Positions 26,690-39,739 of a DNA stretch of 52,500 nucleotides are shown piece after piece; positions within the stretch are counted from its first letter, which is position 1; every line of letters begins with the position of its first letter. This DNA is from Chrysomallon squamiferum (Eukaryota; Mollusca; Gastropoda; Neomphalida; Peltospiridae): assembly GCA_012295275.1 (NCBI GenBank), contig CM022669.1, forward strand, positions 7,534,989-7,587,488, read 5' to 3'. Under the pieces are notes generated by a model, which made no database searches, was not told where the DNA came from, and saw only the letters and a program-made list of their open reading frames with translations. The position numbers were made by a program, and so were the translations under genes.

Positions 26690-27560
26690 AATAACATTTA
26701 CACTAACATTTAAATTTATTAGTTACAATATCATTCAAATTTACTAGTTACATTATCTTTCAAGTTTACTGGTTGTGACATCATTCAATGCACCAACTAC
26801 ATTTTCTTTCAGGTCTGCTAGTTACATTATCGTTCACAGATACTGTTTTCATTCCTGGCTACGTTGTCATTTTAAGATTACTAGTTATATTAACGTACAA
26901 GTTTACTAGTTACATTACCATTCAAGAGTGCTAACTATGTATTCTTCAAGTTTATTAATTAATGTATTCTTCAAATTTCCCAGTTACATTATCATTTTAT
27001 GTTTACTAATTACATTATTGTTTAAGTTCACTAGCTCCATTTTTGTTCAAGTGTACTAGCTACATATTTCCGTTTAAGTTTATAAGTTACAGTATAGTTC
27101 AAGTTCACTAGTTACATTATCATTCATGTGTACTAGTTACATTATCATTTAAGTGTCCTAGACACATTACCGTCGTTCAAGTTTAGTACTTACAGTATCG
27201 TTTAACTTTACTAATTACATTATCATTCAAGTGTGCTAGTTACATTATCATTTAAGCGTACTAGTTACATTATAGTTCAAGTTTATTAGTTACATTATAA
27301 TTCAAGTGTAATGCTTACATTATAGTTTAAGTGTAATAGTCAAAATATCATTTAAGTTTAGTAGTTACATTATCATTCAAGTTTACTAGTTACATTATAG
27401 TTGAAGTTTACTAGTTACATTATCATTTAAGTGTACTAGTTGAAGTTTACTAGTTACATTATAGGTTCAAGTTTACTAGTTACATTATAGTTGAAGTTTG
27501 CTAGTTACATTATCATTTAAGTGTACTAGTTGAAGTTTACTAGTTACAGTATCATAGTTC
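26690..27560. repeat. Degenerate minisatellite, about 25-bp unit
   Basis: More than 30 imperfect units of ACTAGTTACATTATCATTC + AAGTTT fill this stretch. Units to the right (27360-27550) are the most alike and include a duplicated higher-order block containing GTTGAAGTTTACTAG. It directly follows a long GT tract. Confidence 0.85.
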
Positions 27561-28034
27561 GAGTCGTTGTAACGAGAGAGAGAAGCGACTGACTCAAAGC
27601 ATTAGATGTGGAAACGTTGGATTTCATTACAAACTCATTGCAGGAACCGGATTCTCCCGAGAGACCAAAGAGAACGATCATTGTGAAGCCGCTGAGAATA
27701 ATTTACTTAAACCATATCAGTTATATTAATGGATTATTATGTAATATCAATTCTATTTAATTGAAAAAAAAATATATATATATATATGTATATGTATATA
27801 AAAATAAATAATAAAGGTAATTAGTGTGTATTGTTTGCGTCTGATCTCGTTTTCTTTTTTTTTTTTTTTTTTTTTTAAAGATTTTTTTTCTCATTTCTGA
27901 ATCAGATATTTTTGCATTTAAAAAACAATTGTGACTCAGCTGGAGGAATTCATCTGTTTATCTTCGGGATCTTTAAAAAAAAAAGAATCTTTTTTTTTTC
28001 TTTTTGGAGGATGATAGAGTGATTCTTGTTTGTA

Positions 28035-28102
28035 TTGTTGTTGTTGTTGTTGTTGTTGCTGTTGTTGTTGTTGTTATTATTATCATCATTATTATTATTA
28101 TG
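28035..28102. repeat. (GTT)n(ATT)n trinucleotide repeat
   Basis: A GTT run passes into ATT with CAT variants. Confidence 0.93.
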
Positions 28103-28329
28103 CATGTTGATGGTGAATATACCATAACATTGATGATGCAGACTATGGGATGATGATGACCATTTAGAAAACCAAGAAAAAACAAAGTAACAAATGCAGA
28201 CAAAACAATTACTTAAAAATAGACAGAGAAAAAACCCCTGAAAGTTAACTACTCGTTTATGTTTCTAACTGAAGATTTTTAACAAGTTTGATTTTTCAGT
28301 AATGAATCTTCACAGTTATTCGAAATGGT

Positions 28330-29420
28330 GATAAGAAGCTTAATTATGTCTGCTGGCGCCAGTAAAACCGTTCTGAAAATTTCCTAAGAAAATTACACCA
28401 ATAATACATATCTATAATGACCCGTGTCCAATCATGGTCAATTTAGAAGTGTTAAATGACCATTTGTGGTCATTATCCCCAGTCATCAAAGTCTAATGCT
28501 ATTAGTTAGTCCGCAATTTGACCAATGTCCATTCAAAATTTCCCCAAAGTTCCTTATCGTCATCAAGAAAATAATTAATTTAGTTTATTACAGCAGAGGA
28601 TGATCGTATCATCTTTATGCCCACGACAGGCGTGTTTGAACATTTATTTGATAAAAGAGTGCCAGAAAGAACCCAGAGTCTGCAGAATGATTCTTCAGAC
28701 TGTTTTACGACCAAGCATCTCGTCATATTTCACCATCAAAAATTCTGAGACGAAACTTTCTGTTTAAATTCTGGAGATTTGCAGGTCGCATTCTTATAAT
28801 GAATGACCTGAACCAAAATTGGAAAATACGTTGATGTTTAAGACACTTTTATTTTTTGGTCCAAATACCCCAACAAAAATTATAGTATAAAAATTACTAA
28901 GGAAGACGTTAATTGCACCAATATCAGTGGCCCTTGACATTTGTTAAATTCTGCCAATAAAAGAGCAACGTAAAACTGTAACACCCTCTTGTTTCTGGTA
29001 CTAGTCATCCAACACACTAACAGTGATTCTACAGATATCGTGGACTGAGTTTCTGAAACAGTCTGGTGTGTGATCATTCAGAGGAAGCAAGCACGTTTCC
29101 AGCGGCTGTATGACAGATGTAGAATTAAAACAGATGTTGCAGTTTATCAGAAATGAGTCATCAGTTTGCAGATCCTCATCTGTCCCCTGAGAAAACGTTA
29201 AAATATTTTTCAAGTTTCATTTTTCAAGAAATTGTTATTTATCCTTTTCTTTTTACCCTCTTTCTGTCTCCCTTTGTCTCCATCGCTTTCTTTAAAAAAA
29301 ATATTTTTCTCTCTTTCTTTCTACTTCATATTTCGTTTCCATGTCTATAGCTCTCGCTTTTTTTTTTCATTATTTTCTTACTCTCTTCATTTCTGTATTT
29401 AATTTTTTCTTCTTTTTTTC
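28330..29420. other. Complex intergenic stretch with TGGTCA cluster
   Basis: The first 200 bp holds five TGGTCA/TGACCA-type half-sites (see Part 2). The remainder, to about 29200, is complex AT-moderate sequence with a 70-codon minus frame (29001-29213) and no recognisable domain. Confidence 0.3.
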
Positions 29421-29429
29421 TATATTATT

Positions 29430-29561
<132 letters not shown>

Positions 29562-29739
29562 TACTGCATCTATTTTTTAGACAATTCATATTTTCTCAAA
29601 CCTTTAGACCATCTCTCTCTTTGTCTCTTTCACACTTTCTGTCTCTGCCTGTCTGTCTTTCCATCTCTCTTTCTTTTTCTCTTTCTTTCTATCACTCTCT
29701 TTTTCTCTTCATCTACTTACCTTATTATCTCTTTCTATC

Positions 29740-30110
29740 AGCACATTCAAAAGTTTTTGAAAAGCTGTCACAGGACCCTGGTTGGAACGAAAAATACCGT
29801 TCAACATCAAGTATTTTTGTTACACAGAAGTCTTCGCTCGACCAGTTACGCCTGTGTAGGCACGACTGGTCAGTACAAGACAACACGTTTCCCAGGAGAC
29901 TGACCAGTGAAATTATCTGGTTGCTAATAGAACTCAAGAGTCTAATTAGATTAATCTACACTTCCAGTTATAAGACCAATTTGAAAAATGAGTTCTCTAG
30001 TGTACTCACACAGAACGTCCACTGCACGCGTGCTTAAACATTGTTTTCTCATTAAGCATGTGAAAATTTATCCATACCCACAAATGAATAATTTGTTTTT
30101 ATAACTTTTA
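29740..30110. other. Complex island with 10-bp inverted repeat
   Basis: ACTGGTCAGT (29865-29874) and ACTGACCAGT (29899-29908) are perfect inverted copies 24 bp apart. Open frames on both strands show no recognisable protein. Confidence 0.28.
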
Positions 30111-30207
30111 ATTGGCAGTGTTACAAACTTATCTTTATTTAGATTTTTTTATTTTGTTCTCTCTCTCTTTATTTTACTGGAAAGTTATAACTGTTGTTAG
30201 ATACTTG

Positions 30208-30335
<128 letters not shown>

Positions 30336-30799
30336 AATTTTTGTGTCTGTGTGTGGTTTCATGCTACTGGCACACAATTTGTTTTTTGTGTTGTTGTTTT
30401 CTTTCGTCTTTTTTGTTTGTTTTTATTTTGTTTTCATTTTAGGTACCTTTAAACCTAAAATTCTAAGAACTGATAAAAAAAAACTGTAAACATATTTAGT
30501 TATATTGCATATACTCAGCTAAACACCACTTCTCAATTTTTCTTCTTCAATATGTTAATTTCTCTTTAACAAATTTATACTCTTTCATATACATATAAAA
30601 AAAAAAATCATAATAATTCAAAAATTCAAAAAAAAAAACAAAAAAACCAACACCTGTAGTGTGTCTTATCCTTACACATAAAACTACGCAAATTTATCCA
30701 AAAAATAAATTTCCTAAAACCATCATACCTCAGTATTTCTTCTTTATGGTCATATAAATGCCTTCATTTTTTTTTTTTTTTTTTTTTTTCTCTCTCCAG

Positions 30800-31770
30800 T
30801 AAATGGTTTCTTTTGAAGAATTTACTTTTAATTCGAGGCAGTATATTTTGTCGCTGTTGTCTATAATTGTAAAATAGAGCAGTTAAATATTCTTACACTA
30901 AGTCGACGCATCCATCAATAATACTTGATGCGACGTGTTGCGCTTAAAGGGATTCGCTGTCAAAATGTCGGCATTAGTTTGAAGAAATGATGTACCCAGA
31001 TGACTTAAAAGGCTTTGCGTTGAATCCAGCAGTTGCTTAAAAATAAAATATTTGGTCATCTGGTCAGAGAAGCGGTGTATTGTTGATGCATATTGTTTAG
31101 AAGTGAATTTTTAGATATACATGTACGTGCACAGAGGCAAACGCACAAAAACAAACATGCACATATAAAGGCATACGGACACACAAATACGCACGGATGG
31201 AAAGGAAAGTATGAAATAAGAGAGAGAGAAAACGGGAGGGGGAAAGATAACACAATAGTCACAGAAAGGGGAACAATATAAAGAAACAGAAAAAAACAAG
31301 ACAACAAAAAAAGAATATTTTTAAAAAAACTGTAAGTGACCAGTCAGTGAAACATGCAAATGATGTGAATCATCGGACAGGCTGTAGCACATCATCAGAA
31401 CCATATTGAAGACAGTCTCTCAGAAACCTCTGAGTGCTCTACAGACAAAAACAAAACTAGGAAAGAATAAACAGAAAAGCCCAGCTTTCAAAGTGAAGAT
31501 GCACAAAAACAAAATAAGGCAGATTAAAAAGCAAATAATAAAAAAAGAAAACTCAATCTTGAAAAGATCAATCACTGAGAAATTGGCTTTGTCCAAACTG
31601 ACATGTTATCCTCTATGTTAAAACATCTAAGACGTTTAAACAACGATAAATCTCTCGACAGTCAACAGCTTCTAATTCTCTATAATTACTGAACATCATC
31701 TCAACAAGTTTCCTTTTCAACAAAAACACAAAAATCACACCAACACACACTGACTCACTGGGAAGCGAAT
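30800..31770. other. Intergenic, nothing recognised
   Basis: The stretch is moderately complex (30830-31060) then purine-rich (31140-31620). Short frames here are Lys-rich with no features. Confidence 0.35.

Positions 31771-31821
<51 letters not shown>
31771..31821. repeat. Poly-T tract (about 50)
   Basis: This is the longest homopolymer in the window. Confidence 0.96.
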
Positions 31822-32579
31822 CTTTCTCGTGCATGTCTCCCCCTTTTGTGACTCATTCAGTTCTTCTCAGCAATTTTCCTCTAAAGACTAAACTTATGAC
31901 TGGCATTAATTGCTGGTCATTGTGTTGCCACAACAGCAAGTACAAAACTCCCACATAATACGGGACAGTTATATTAGCATGTGAAATACTCTCTGTATTA
32001 CATGGGGGCACAAAGACGCACGCAGGAATTATCATTATGGATCAGACAAGTTTCTGACAAACTAATGGTTCATCTTGAAGCTTTGCATGATAATTATTTT
32101 CTTATTCATTAATATTCAGTTATAGTTCGTTATCATTCAACATGCATTCCCGTATGAATTAATTTTTATTTTTTTCAAAGGATTTCAGATACGGGACCGA
32201 GTTCAAATATGTTGTTATAGTGCATCTGAATTTGCATAATTGTTATGACAAATACACGAAGACCAAATAGAGAGACGGACAGACAGAGAAAAAGAGAATG
32301 AGACCGACATAATATCATAATTAGTTAGATTACTATTTATTTTTCGAATGAGCGTCATTAACAGCCCAATAAATTAATTAATTATCTGCTGTTTTTGTTT
32401 GTATTTTTATAACAATGATTGTAGAACTAGAAACAGTATAGTACAAGCAATATTAACAGCAAAAACAATAATATCAGAAATATTAGTATCGGTACTAATG
32501 GTACCAGTCTATTGTGCACAACATGTAAATTAAAATAAATACTGCACTTATATCAACAATAAAAAATGCAAAAAAAAAC

Positions 32580-33020
32580 CATTCAGTCAACGTTCTGAAA
32601 GAAGCAGGGGTTAATTTGACAAGCTGCACTCCCCAGGCACTCGTGGGTCACCCCTAAAGTAAATTGTCTCCATGGAAGTCTCTCGAGAGCTTCCGTGATT
32701 GACTTCGTTATACCTTCGGGTGTTCCCGGCCACACGCCATGGCCGCGGAGACGTCAAGTGAGGATCATTTTCCACTTGCCCGCTTTTGGATCATGATCTG
32801 ATTAATCAGGGACTTTTCTCCAGTTCCATCACTACAGAGAGAAAGAGAAAAGCGGGAAAACATTGGATTACGTCTGCTACGTAATGAGATTGTTTGTTGG
32901 TGCTATGGCCGCCTGTCGTTGAAGGGAGTCATTTTAACACGTGTAGGAAAATAAACAAAAATATCACTGGCAGACGTAACACAGCACGACCAGTATTGTG
33001 TGTCCTTCCGCTATCATTCG
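32580..33020. promoter_or_regulatory. GC-balanced island with a cluster of palindromes
   Basis: The island contains a hairpin GGAAGTCTCTCGAGAGCTTC.. (32674-32694), GATCATGATC (32789-32798) and CTGATTAATCAG (32798-32809), plus CCATGG and CCGCGG. A 20-codon frame from the CCATGG start has no support. Confidence 0.33.
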
Positions 33021-33481
33021 TTACGAAATACAGTTCTTTTTGTTTTCTTTCTTTCTTTCTTTCTTTTTATTATATTTTGGATTGTTTACGTTTTGTTTAA
33101 AGTTTGTTGTTGTTTTTGTTGCTGCTGTTGTTGTTTTATTTTAATAAAACAGAGGACAATGCTCTGAAGCTTTTTTTTTTATTAATCCCAGATAGGTGTC
33201 GGGACAAATTTCTACCTAACAGTAGTTAGCAGGTAATGTAGTTGTTTCGGGGTGTTTTTTTTTAAATTTGGCACCATCCTTTTGATTATTGTTTATTCAT
33301 TCATTCATTTATTTGAGTATTGAAATAGCCAGTGAACGATAGAAAAAATAGTATTTGATTTATAGAATTAATTTATATAGTTTAAAATAAGCATTCATGT
33401 TGTAAATTCATTCTGATGTACATTACACCGTCAGTTCTTTTCATTGCAAAATTAAATTGCTGGTATTGGGAATGTATGATA

Positions 33482-33554
33482 ACACACACACACACACACA
33501 CACACATACATACATACATACATACATACATACATACATACATACATACATACA

Positions 33555-33584
<30 letters not shown>
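33482..33584. repeat. (CA)n(CATA)n microsatellite
   Basis: CA units pass into about 19 CATA units. The Tyr-Val-Cys-Met frame is an artefact. Confidence 0.97.
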
Positions 33585-33586
<2 letters not shown>

Positions 33587-33834
33587 CATATGAATCAATG
33601 GGATAATTTCACAAATTTATTTTTATATTTTATTTTTCTACATACTGAATGCAAAGTTACGAAAAAGCATTTAAAATATGAAACCAGAACCAACCATCCT
33701 TGGAAATCATAACGATATTAAGTATAAAAAGTGATCGACTTTTAGCGGTTCAGAAATAAGACACGTCCACAGATTATATTCCTGTCTCCTGATGCAGTCA
33801 CCGAGCTTTCCTCCAGTCGCTAGAGAATGAATTT

Positions 33835-34880
33835 AATAATGTCAGTAAATCAATTTTTAATTCTATCACACAGCATCAGTAAACCAGTGTTGTTTAGCTA
33901 CATCATATAGCGTCAAAATACTAAGTTTAACTCATTCAGTAAACCAGTATTTATTTGCGTCATACGGCGTCGATAAACTAGTATTTAACTACGTCATACA
34001 CCGTCAATAAACTAGTATTTAACTACGTCATACAGCGTCAATAAACTAGTATTTAACTACGTCATACAGCGTCAATAAACTAGTATTTAACTACGTCATA
34101 CACCGTCAATAAACTAGTATTTAACTACGTCATACAGCGTCAATAAACTAGTATTTAACTACGTCATACACCGTCAATAAACTAGTATTTAACTACGTCA
34201 TACAGCGTCAATAAACTAGTATTTAACTACGTCATATAGCATCAGTAAACCAGTGTTGTTTAGCTACATCACACAGTGTCAAAAGTTTAACTCGATCTAT
34301 CATACAGTCAGTTCACCAGGATTTAACTATAGCGTCGCCAAACTGATGCTTAGCTCTGTTATGTGAAATAGTATCATAATATTTACTGATGTCATGCTAT
34401 GTAGTGTCAGTAGCTTAATGTTTATTGATTCGTGTCATACAGCGTCAGCAGATAATAATTACTGATGTCATCTTATATTACATAGCATCGGTAGCTAATG
34501 TCATATTATTTAGTGAGAGTAAATAATATTTATTGATCTCATATCCTATAGCTTCAGTAGTTAATATTTAGTAACGTCATAACTATTACAAAGTGCCAGT
34601 GGCAAATATTTACTGATGTCATATTTTATAGCGACAATAGCTCATGTCTACTGATTTCACTGATGTTATATTATACAAAATCAGTAGCTAATACTTCGAT
34701 GTGTTATAAAATAGGCGATCAGTGGAAAATAGTGTTTCCATATTATGTAGCGTAAGTAAATTTAACAGAGACGGTAATCGAAGTTCAGGTTTGTATTGTT
34801 ATAATGTAGAGTCATAGTATTTACTGATGTCATCTCATACAGCATCAGTGGCTAGTGTGTACAAGCTATAAGTGAAATCC
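33835..34880. repeat. Minisatellite, 34-bp unit, with a homogeneous core at 33961-34232
   Basis: Eight consecutive 34-bp units of the type GTCAATAAACTAGTATTTAA + CTACGTCATACA(G/C)C are almost identical, alternating a G and a C at one position. On both sides related but decayed units extend the array. A near-identical block (AGCATCAGTAAACCAGTGTTG..) brackets the core at about 33872 and 34239. Each core unit contains TACGTCA, a CRE/ATF-like half-site. Confidence 0.85.
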
Positions 34881-34884
34881 GTGC

Positions 34885-36360
34885 CTCTAATTTTCAGTCA
34901 AAAACTGTTAACCATCACTTCAGTATGACGTAAAACGAGTAAACGAACAGTGGATCAACAAGTCATGACAGACTGAGTAATGTCAGACTAACCTAAATTA
35001 TTTCTGATCTAACTCAAACTTCGAATCAGCGGGACACTACATTTCAAGATATTTTTAAAAAAAGAACTTATAAAATATTTTAAACCACCTCTCTGAATAG
35101 GAACACACGACGTTTCCTGTTCAACATAAAAAGGATCTGTACAGGAAGGCTGTCGCCGGAGAGATAGTAACAGCACTTGATGCTGACGTCGCTTGCACAT
35201 TCAGTTGAATGTTTGAAAAACCGTGGCTTGAGATCCTCTGAATAAGATACGAGTTTTAGCGTGGAAGCCTTTGACTTCATAATGTAAAAACTGTTACAGT
35301 TCGGGTTTTTACTTTAAAAGGGTTTGAGGTGGCCTTGCTAAAAAAAGTAACCATAATTCATATATATATATATTAATATTTTATAAACAAACAAATAAGA
35401 AAATCAGTAAAAATATAAATAACTAAAAATTCCGTCATTTTCTTCATCTTTCATTAATATGTAAATATATAAATAAAACAAAAAAAAAAAAAAAAAAAAA
35501 ATATAAGTTCAAATTTAATCAAAATAACTAAGTTAATAAATAAATAAATAACCAGACAAACGAACAAAACACCAACAAATACACAAAATAAAAAAAATAA
35601 AAATGTTCGAATATTGGTATTTAAAAAATAATTTAAAATTCATTACAGAATCCTGTAATATCCTATTTCGGTGCATCTTGATCACGTGACGTGTCAATGC
35701 CTGCACGGACAACAGTGTAACCTTTCTTTCCATAAAAACATTGACTTAATTAGCAAAATAACAATAAAACTCGGACCTGAAATCCCAGAGGAGAAAGAAG
35801 GTACTCTATATGGGCAAAAAAAAAAAAAACGTGAGGCTCGCTAAATGCCAAACTAAACGAGTAAAAATGACAGTTTCTAGAGGGGGTGTGTGCAGTAGAT
35901 CACACCTTTATATTTTAACGAATGATATTTTTTCACTGCATCAAACACATTTCGAAATTTTTATCTGCCACAATTAAAGAACGCCAACACTCCTCTTTTC
36001 TGAAATCCTGGAACCGTCCCTGCTTTGATTAGTTTGTATCCCATTGGTAATTGATCAACAGTTTGAAAAGGTTTTCACTTCATTAGCTGAAACAGAGAGG
36101 CCCGTGCGGGGCAGTTCCCGTCCCCTGGGTACGGGTATTGTTTTCCTGTCTGACAGGAGCTATATATTAACGTACAAACTTGTCAAACCCAATGTTGTGT
36201 GTGCTTAATAACAATAATCCGTGAAATTACCGCCTTTGTTAATGATATTTGTTGACCGGATCCTGTTTAGTGGAATATTTACAGAGATGACCTTCGAGAA
36301 ATGTATTTTTAAGTTAGCCCGCGAGAGGGACAGAACCAAGGACCTGTAGCATCACAAATG
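34885..36360. other. Intergenic; GC-rich hairpin island at about 35980-36350
   Basis: The only distinctly GC-rich patch of the desert (36108-36140) contains CCCGT/ACGGG arms around an 8-bp loop, and TCCTGTCTGACAGGA (36144-36158) is a perfect 15-bp palindrome. The remainder is AT-rich, with a poly-A run at 35480-35502. Confidence 0.33.
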
Positions 36361-36652
36361 GACGTTATACTTCTAATATGTATGGACTGTTGTTGTTTTT
36401 GACTTGTTGGTTGTTGTTTTTTTTATTATTTCTGTGAGTGGATGCAGGTTTGAGGTCTCAGTAGCGACATTCATCTTATTTTTTTTTTTTTTTTTTTTTT
36501 TCCATTTGTTTTAATGGAATGAATTATTAAATTTACGCAAAATGTATACTGTTAGACAATCTTTCATAATTATAAACAAATAACACTCACATAAACACAT
36601 ACACACATACATATAAGAACTATAAACATACAATCGTATTAAATTATACAAA

Positions 36653-36656
<4 letters not shown>

Positions 36657-36692
<36 letters not shown>
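36657..36692. repeat. (TA)n microsatellite
   Basis: This is a pure TA tract of about 17 units. Confidence 0.96.
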
Positions 36693-36695
<3 letters not shown>

Positions 36696-37319
36696 ATAAA
36701 ATATATGCATGCGCAATGATTCTGACCCAGAGAGAAGATAAAAAAAACACACAGACACTCATACTTATCTATGTTCAAAAATAAAATCGTGTATTTATTA
36801 ATTACGGTGCACGTACCAGCATCTGATAATTATAGTCATCGTTGTTCCATTTCTAATTCTAGTCACCCTCATAAGTCAAGAAACAGTTATTAAAAACTTC
36901 GAAGCATTAATATAACATTTCAGCTCAATACCATGTTATTTACTTTAACAAGAGTGTAACAAAGATGGCTTCATACTGAAACGCCTCGAGCGAGAGGTGG
37001 GGTAGGGTAAAAATGTGTGAAGCGTGTATGAAACGTGTTTCTCAAAATAAGGAGAATTATTTGTTGCGTGCGTTTAAGCGATTTTTTTAAAAAATAGTTC
37101 ACACACACACACACACACACTACCAAAAAAAAAAAAAAATCAGTTGTTATTTGTAAAACATGGTTCTAAAAATTTATCATATCCATATATGAAGTTCTGT
37201 TTACAAATACAACAAAAAGGAAAAATCATTTCACATGTGAAATAAGCTTCGGAAATTTCTCCTATTCGAATAAAGCGTGTTGTTTAAAAACACAAAATAA
37301 TAATAATAATAATAACAAT

Positions 37320-37810
37320 TTGTCCTTTGTGAAGCATCCAAAAATTCTCTTCTCGGTGCGCAAAACGCGCTGGCCTAAAAATAGGTCGGAATCACTCCGC
37401 ACTGCATCCGACAACTGTCATTTGGCTCTGTCGTCTGTATTTAGAACAAGATGGCCGATTGGTTTCCCGCCGAGGTTTCCTCTGATATAATGAGCTTCCC
37501 CGAAGACAGACCTGGCGATTAGACAGACAATAATAAGTCAGAATCCAGCTTCCGATTAACCATAGGGGAAATGAATGAGCTCCCTAATGACTGGAGATCA
37601 AACATGAGATTTTAAGTGCTTTTTGTTAGCTACTTTGGTTCGCCACGGTTTTAGACTTAGCGCGAACTTCGTCGATTAGACCAGACTGGGTTCTCAGTTG
37701 TTGGCTCTTGGCGATTGTGCTCCGACCATCTCAGCAATCAGCCTCTGCCTCTGCAGCTAATCAAAGCACCATTATCCTGACGATAATTCACCTTTCATCT
37801 CCCAGTCTTT
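37320..37810. promoter_or_regulatory. Promoter-like island (YY1, CCAAT, E2F words)
   Basis: AAGATGGCCGATTGGTTTCC followed by CGCC (37448-37471) packs a YY1-like word, an inverted CCAAT box and TTTCCCGCC, an E2F-type site, into 24 bp. The island continues with complex sequence to about 37800. No downstream exon was recognised. Confidence 0.35.
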
Positions 37811-38039
37811 TACAACATATTTAATTTAAGTTCCTGAAAAGGTCTTCTGTCCGTAGTAAGTTTTAAGTAGTCGGTGATTTCTTGTTGTACAAAAGAAAAA
37901 GAAAGAAGCTTCTTCAGGTGTACTCGAGGCAATGAGTATTTCGGCTTTCTTCTTTTTTTTAAAGAAGATAGAATCAGAACAAGGGCCAAATATTTCCTTA
38001 TGATAGGTAACAGATACCGGAACAATATTTAAAAAAAAA

Positions 38040-38360
38040 AAAAAAAAAAAACACATGAACAAACACAGTTATACTCATATATATACACATGTACACCAAA
38101 ATACAAACACATACAGAGCCACATGCATACACATATTCACAGAATTATTTAATTATACATATACACATCCAGACACAATTCATATTAACATATACATATA
38201 CACGTACGTAGGTACTTACCTAAAATATACATAAATACATACGAACACACACACACACACACATATAATCCACAAGCATACAAAAAAGTCTCAAAAAGGA
38301 TAAATACATTATTATAAAGACATATCCACACACACACATAAAAAAAAAAAAAAAAAACCT
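38040..38360. repeat. CA/TA-rich low-complexity block
   Basis: ACACATA, CATACA and AC words dominate, with an AC run at 38247-38262 and A runs at both ends. No gene is seen. Confidence 0.8.
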
Positions 38361-38689
38361 CCTTTAATCGTTAAAAATGCTACGACTATCTCATAAAAGA
38401 CCACTTAAAACAAATAGGAAATATTCTTCTTCTTTCTGAAGTGATAAAGGAAAGTAAATTGGAAAAAAAATGGTGAATCAAGATTGCTGGAAAAAAAAAA
38501 ATCTTTTCAGATCACATTCATCAAAGCTATAACGTGCAATAGAGTACGAAATCCGTTACCAGTGGATGATATATTGAATCATTTAACCCCAGTACACCTC
38601 GAATCAAACTCGAACTTGGTGCCGTCCACGAAAATTAAATTCCACTCCGAAGTTCACGTGTCGATCAATCACTCGTCGTTTCTTTGTCT

Positions 38690-39250
38690 TCATTCGCTGT
38701 TAGCCGAGATAAATAAACAGATAAACAGAGATAATTAAACAGATAAACAGAGATAATTAAACGGATATGTTAACGGTAATAAATATATAATAAACACTGA
38801 TAATAAACAGCGAAAATAATTAGGTATGTTAATGATAATAAATATATAATAAACAGTGATAATTAACAGATGTTAATGATAATAAATATATAATAAACAG
38901 TGATAATTAACAGATGTTAATGATAATAAACATATATAATTAACAAATATGATAAACAGCGAAAATAAACAGCTAAACTAAAGATAAAGAAACATATATC
39001 CTAAACAGTGATAAAATACAATAATAAAGATACAATAAAAAGATATAGTAATGATAATAAATACATATGTTAAATAGTGATAATAAATAATAATAAACGC
39101 ATCATAAACTAATAATATACAATGATAATGAATAGATATATCAAACAGTGATAAACAGTGATGATATATTAATGTAAAAACATAAACTATAATAGTATAC
39201 AATAATAAATATATTCTAATGATAATAAACTCATCATTTATAGTGATGAT
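38690..39250. repeat. AT-rich minisatellite, about 44-bp unit
   Basis: Units of the form AACAGATGTTAATGATAATA + AATATATAATAAACAGTGATAATT are clearest at 38820-38935 and decay on both sides into ATAAACAG and TGATAATAA repeats. Confidence 0.7.
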
Positions 39251-39739
39251 GATGATATATGTATATATATGTATATATATTAAGTATAAAAACCCATTTT
39301 ATCATGAGTAAACAATAATAATAAATAGATATAATTTACAGATACAAAAGCATCAAGCCTTTAAGCATTTTATCTCATATGCATTACAAACACATTATTA
39401 ACATTTTATAGAATAAAGATATGGTTCAATTTGAATTTTTGTATGGAGCATTCTATTTTGTTTTGTTTTGGCTGGTTTTCTATATATTCTATATACATAT
39501 ATTTTATTTTTATTTTTTATTTGTTTTATATATATATTCGGTTATCATCTTCTTTGGATGTCTCAGCGTTTGCTTGTTCTGGAATCTATTCTGCATTCTT
39601 TGAGATACTCTATTTTGCCATCATGTCCGTGTCCCAGTCATTATTTGAGAACTGTCCGTTCCTTTTTCCAGTTCTGATTCACATTTTGTTTCGGATCAAC
39701 TGGTCGCCTCACTTATGCTAAACCTCAATTAATTATCCT

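Noticed and set aside
28880-29213. Two overlapping 65-70 codon minus-strand frames
   Set aside because: They lie in different frames of one stretch, which is expected for non-coding DNA, and show no domain.
29621-30037. 138-codon plus-strand frame
   Set aside because: The N-terminal third is a CT-rich low-complexity translation and the rest matches nothing; the opposite strand is equally open.
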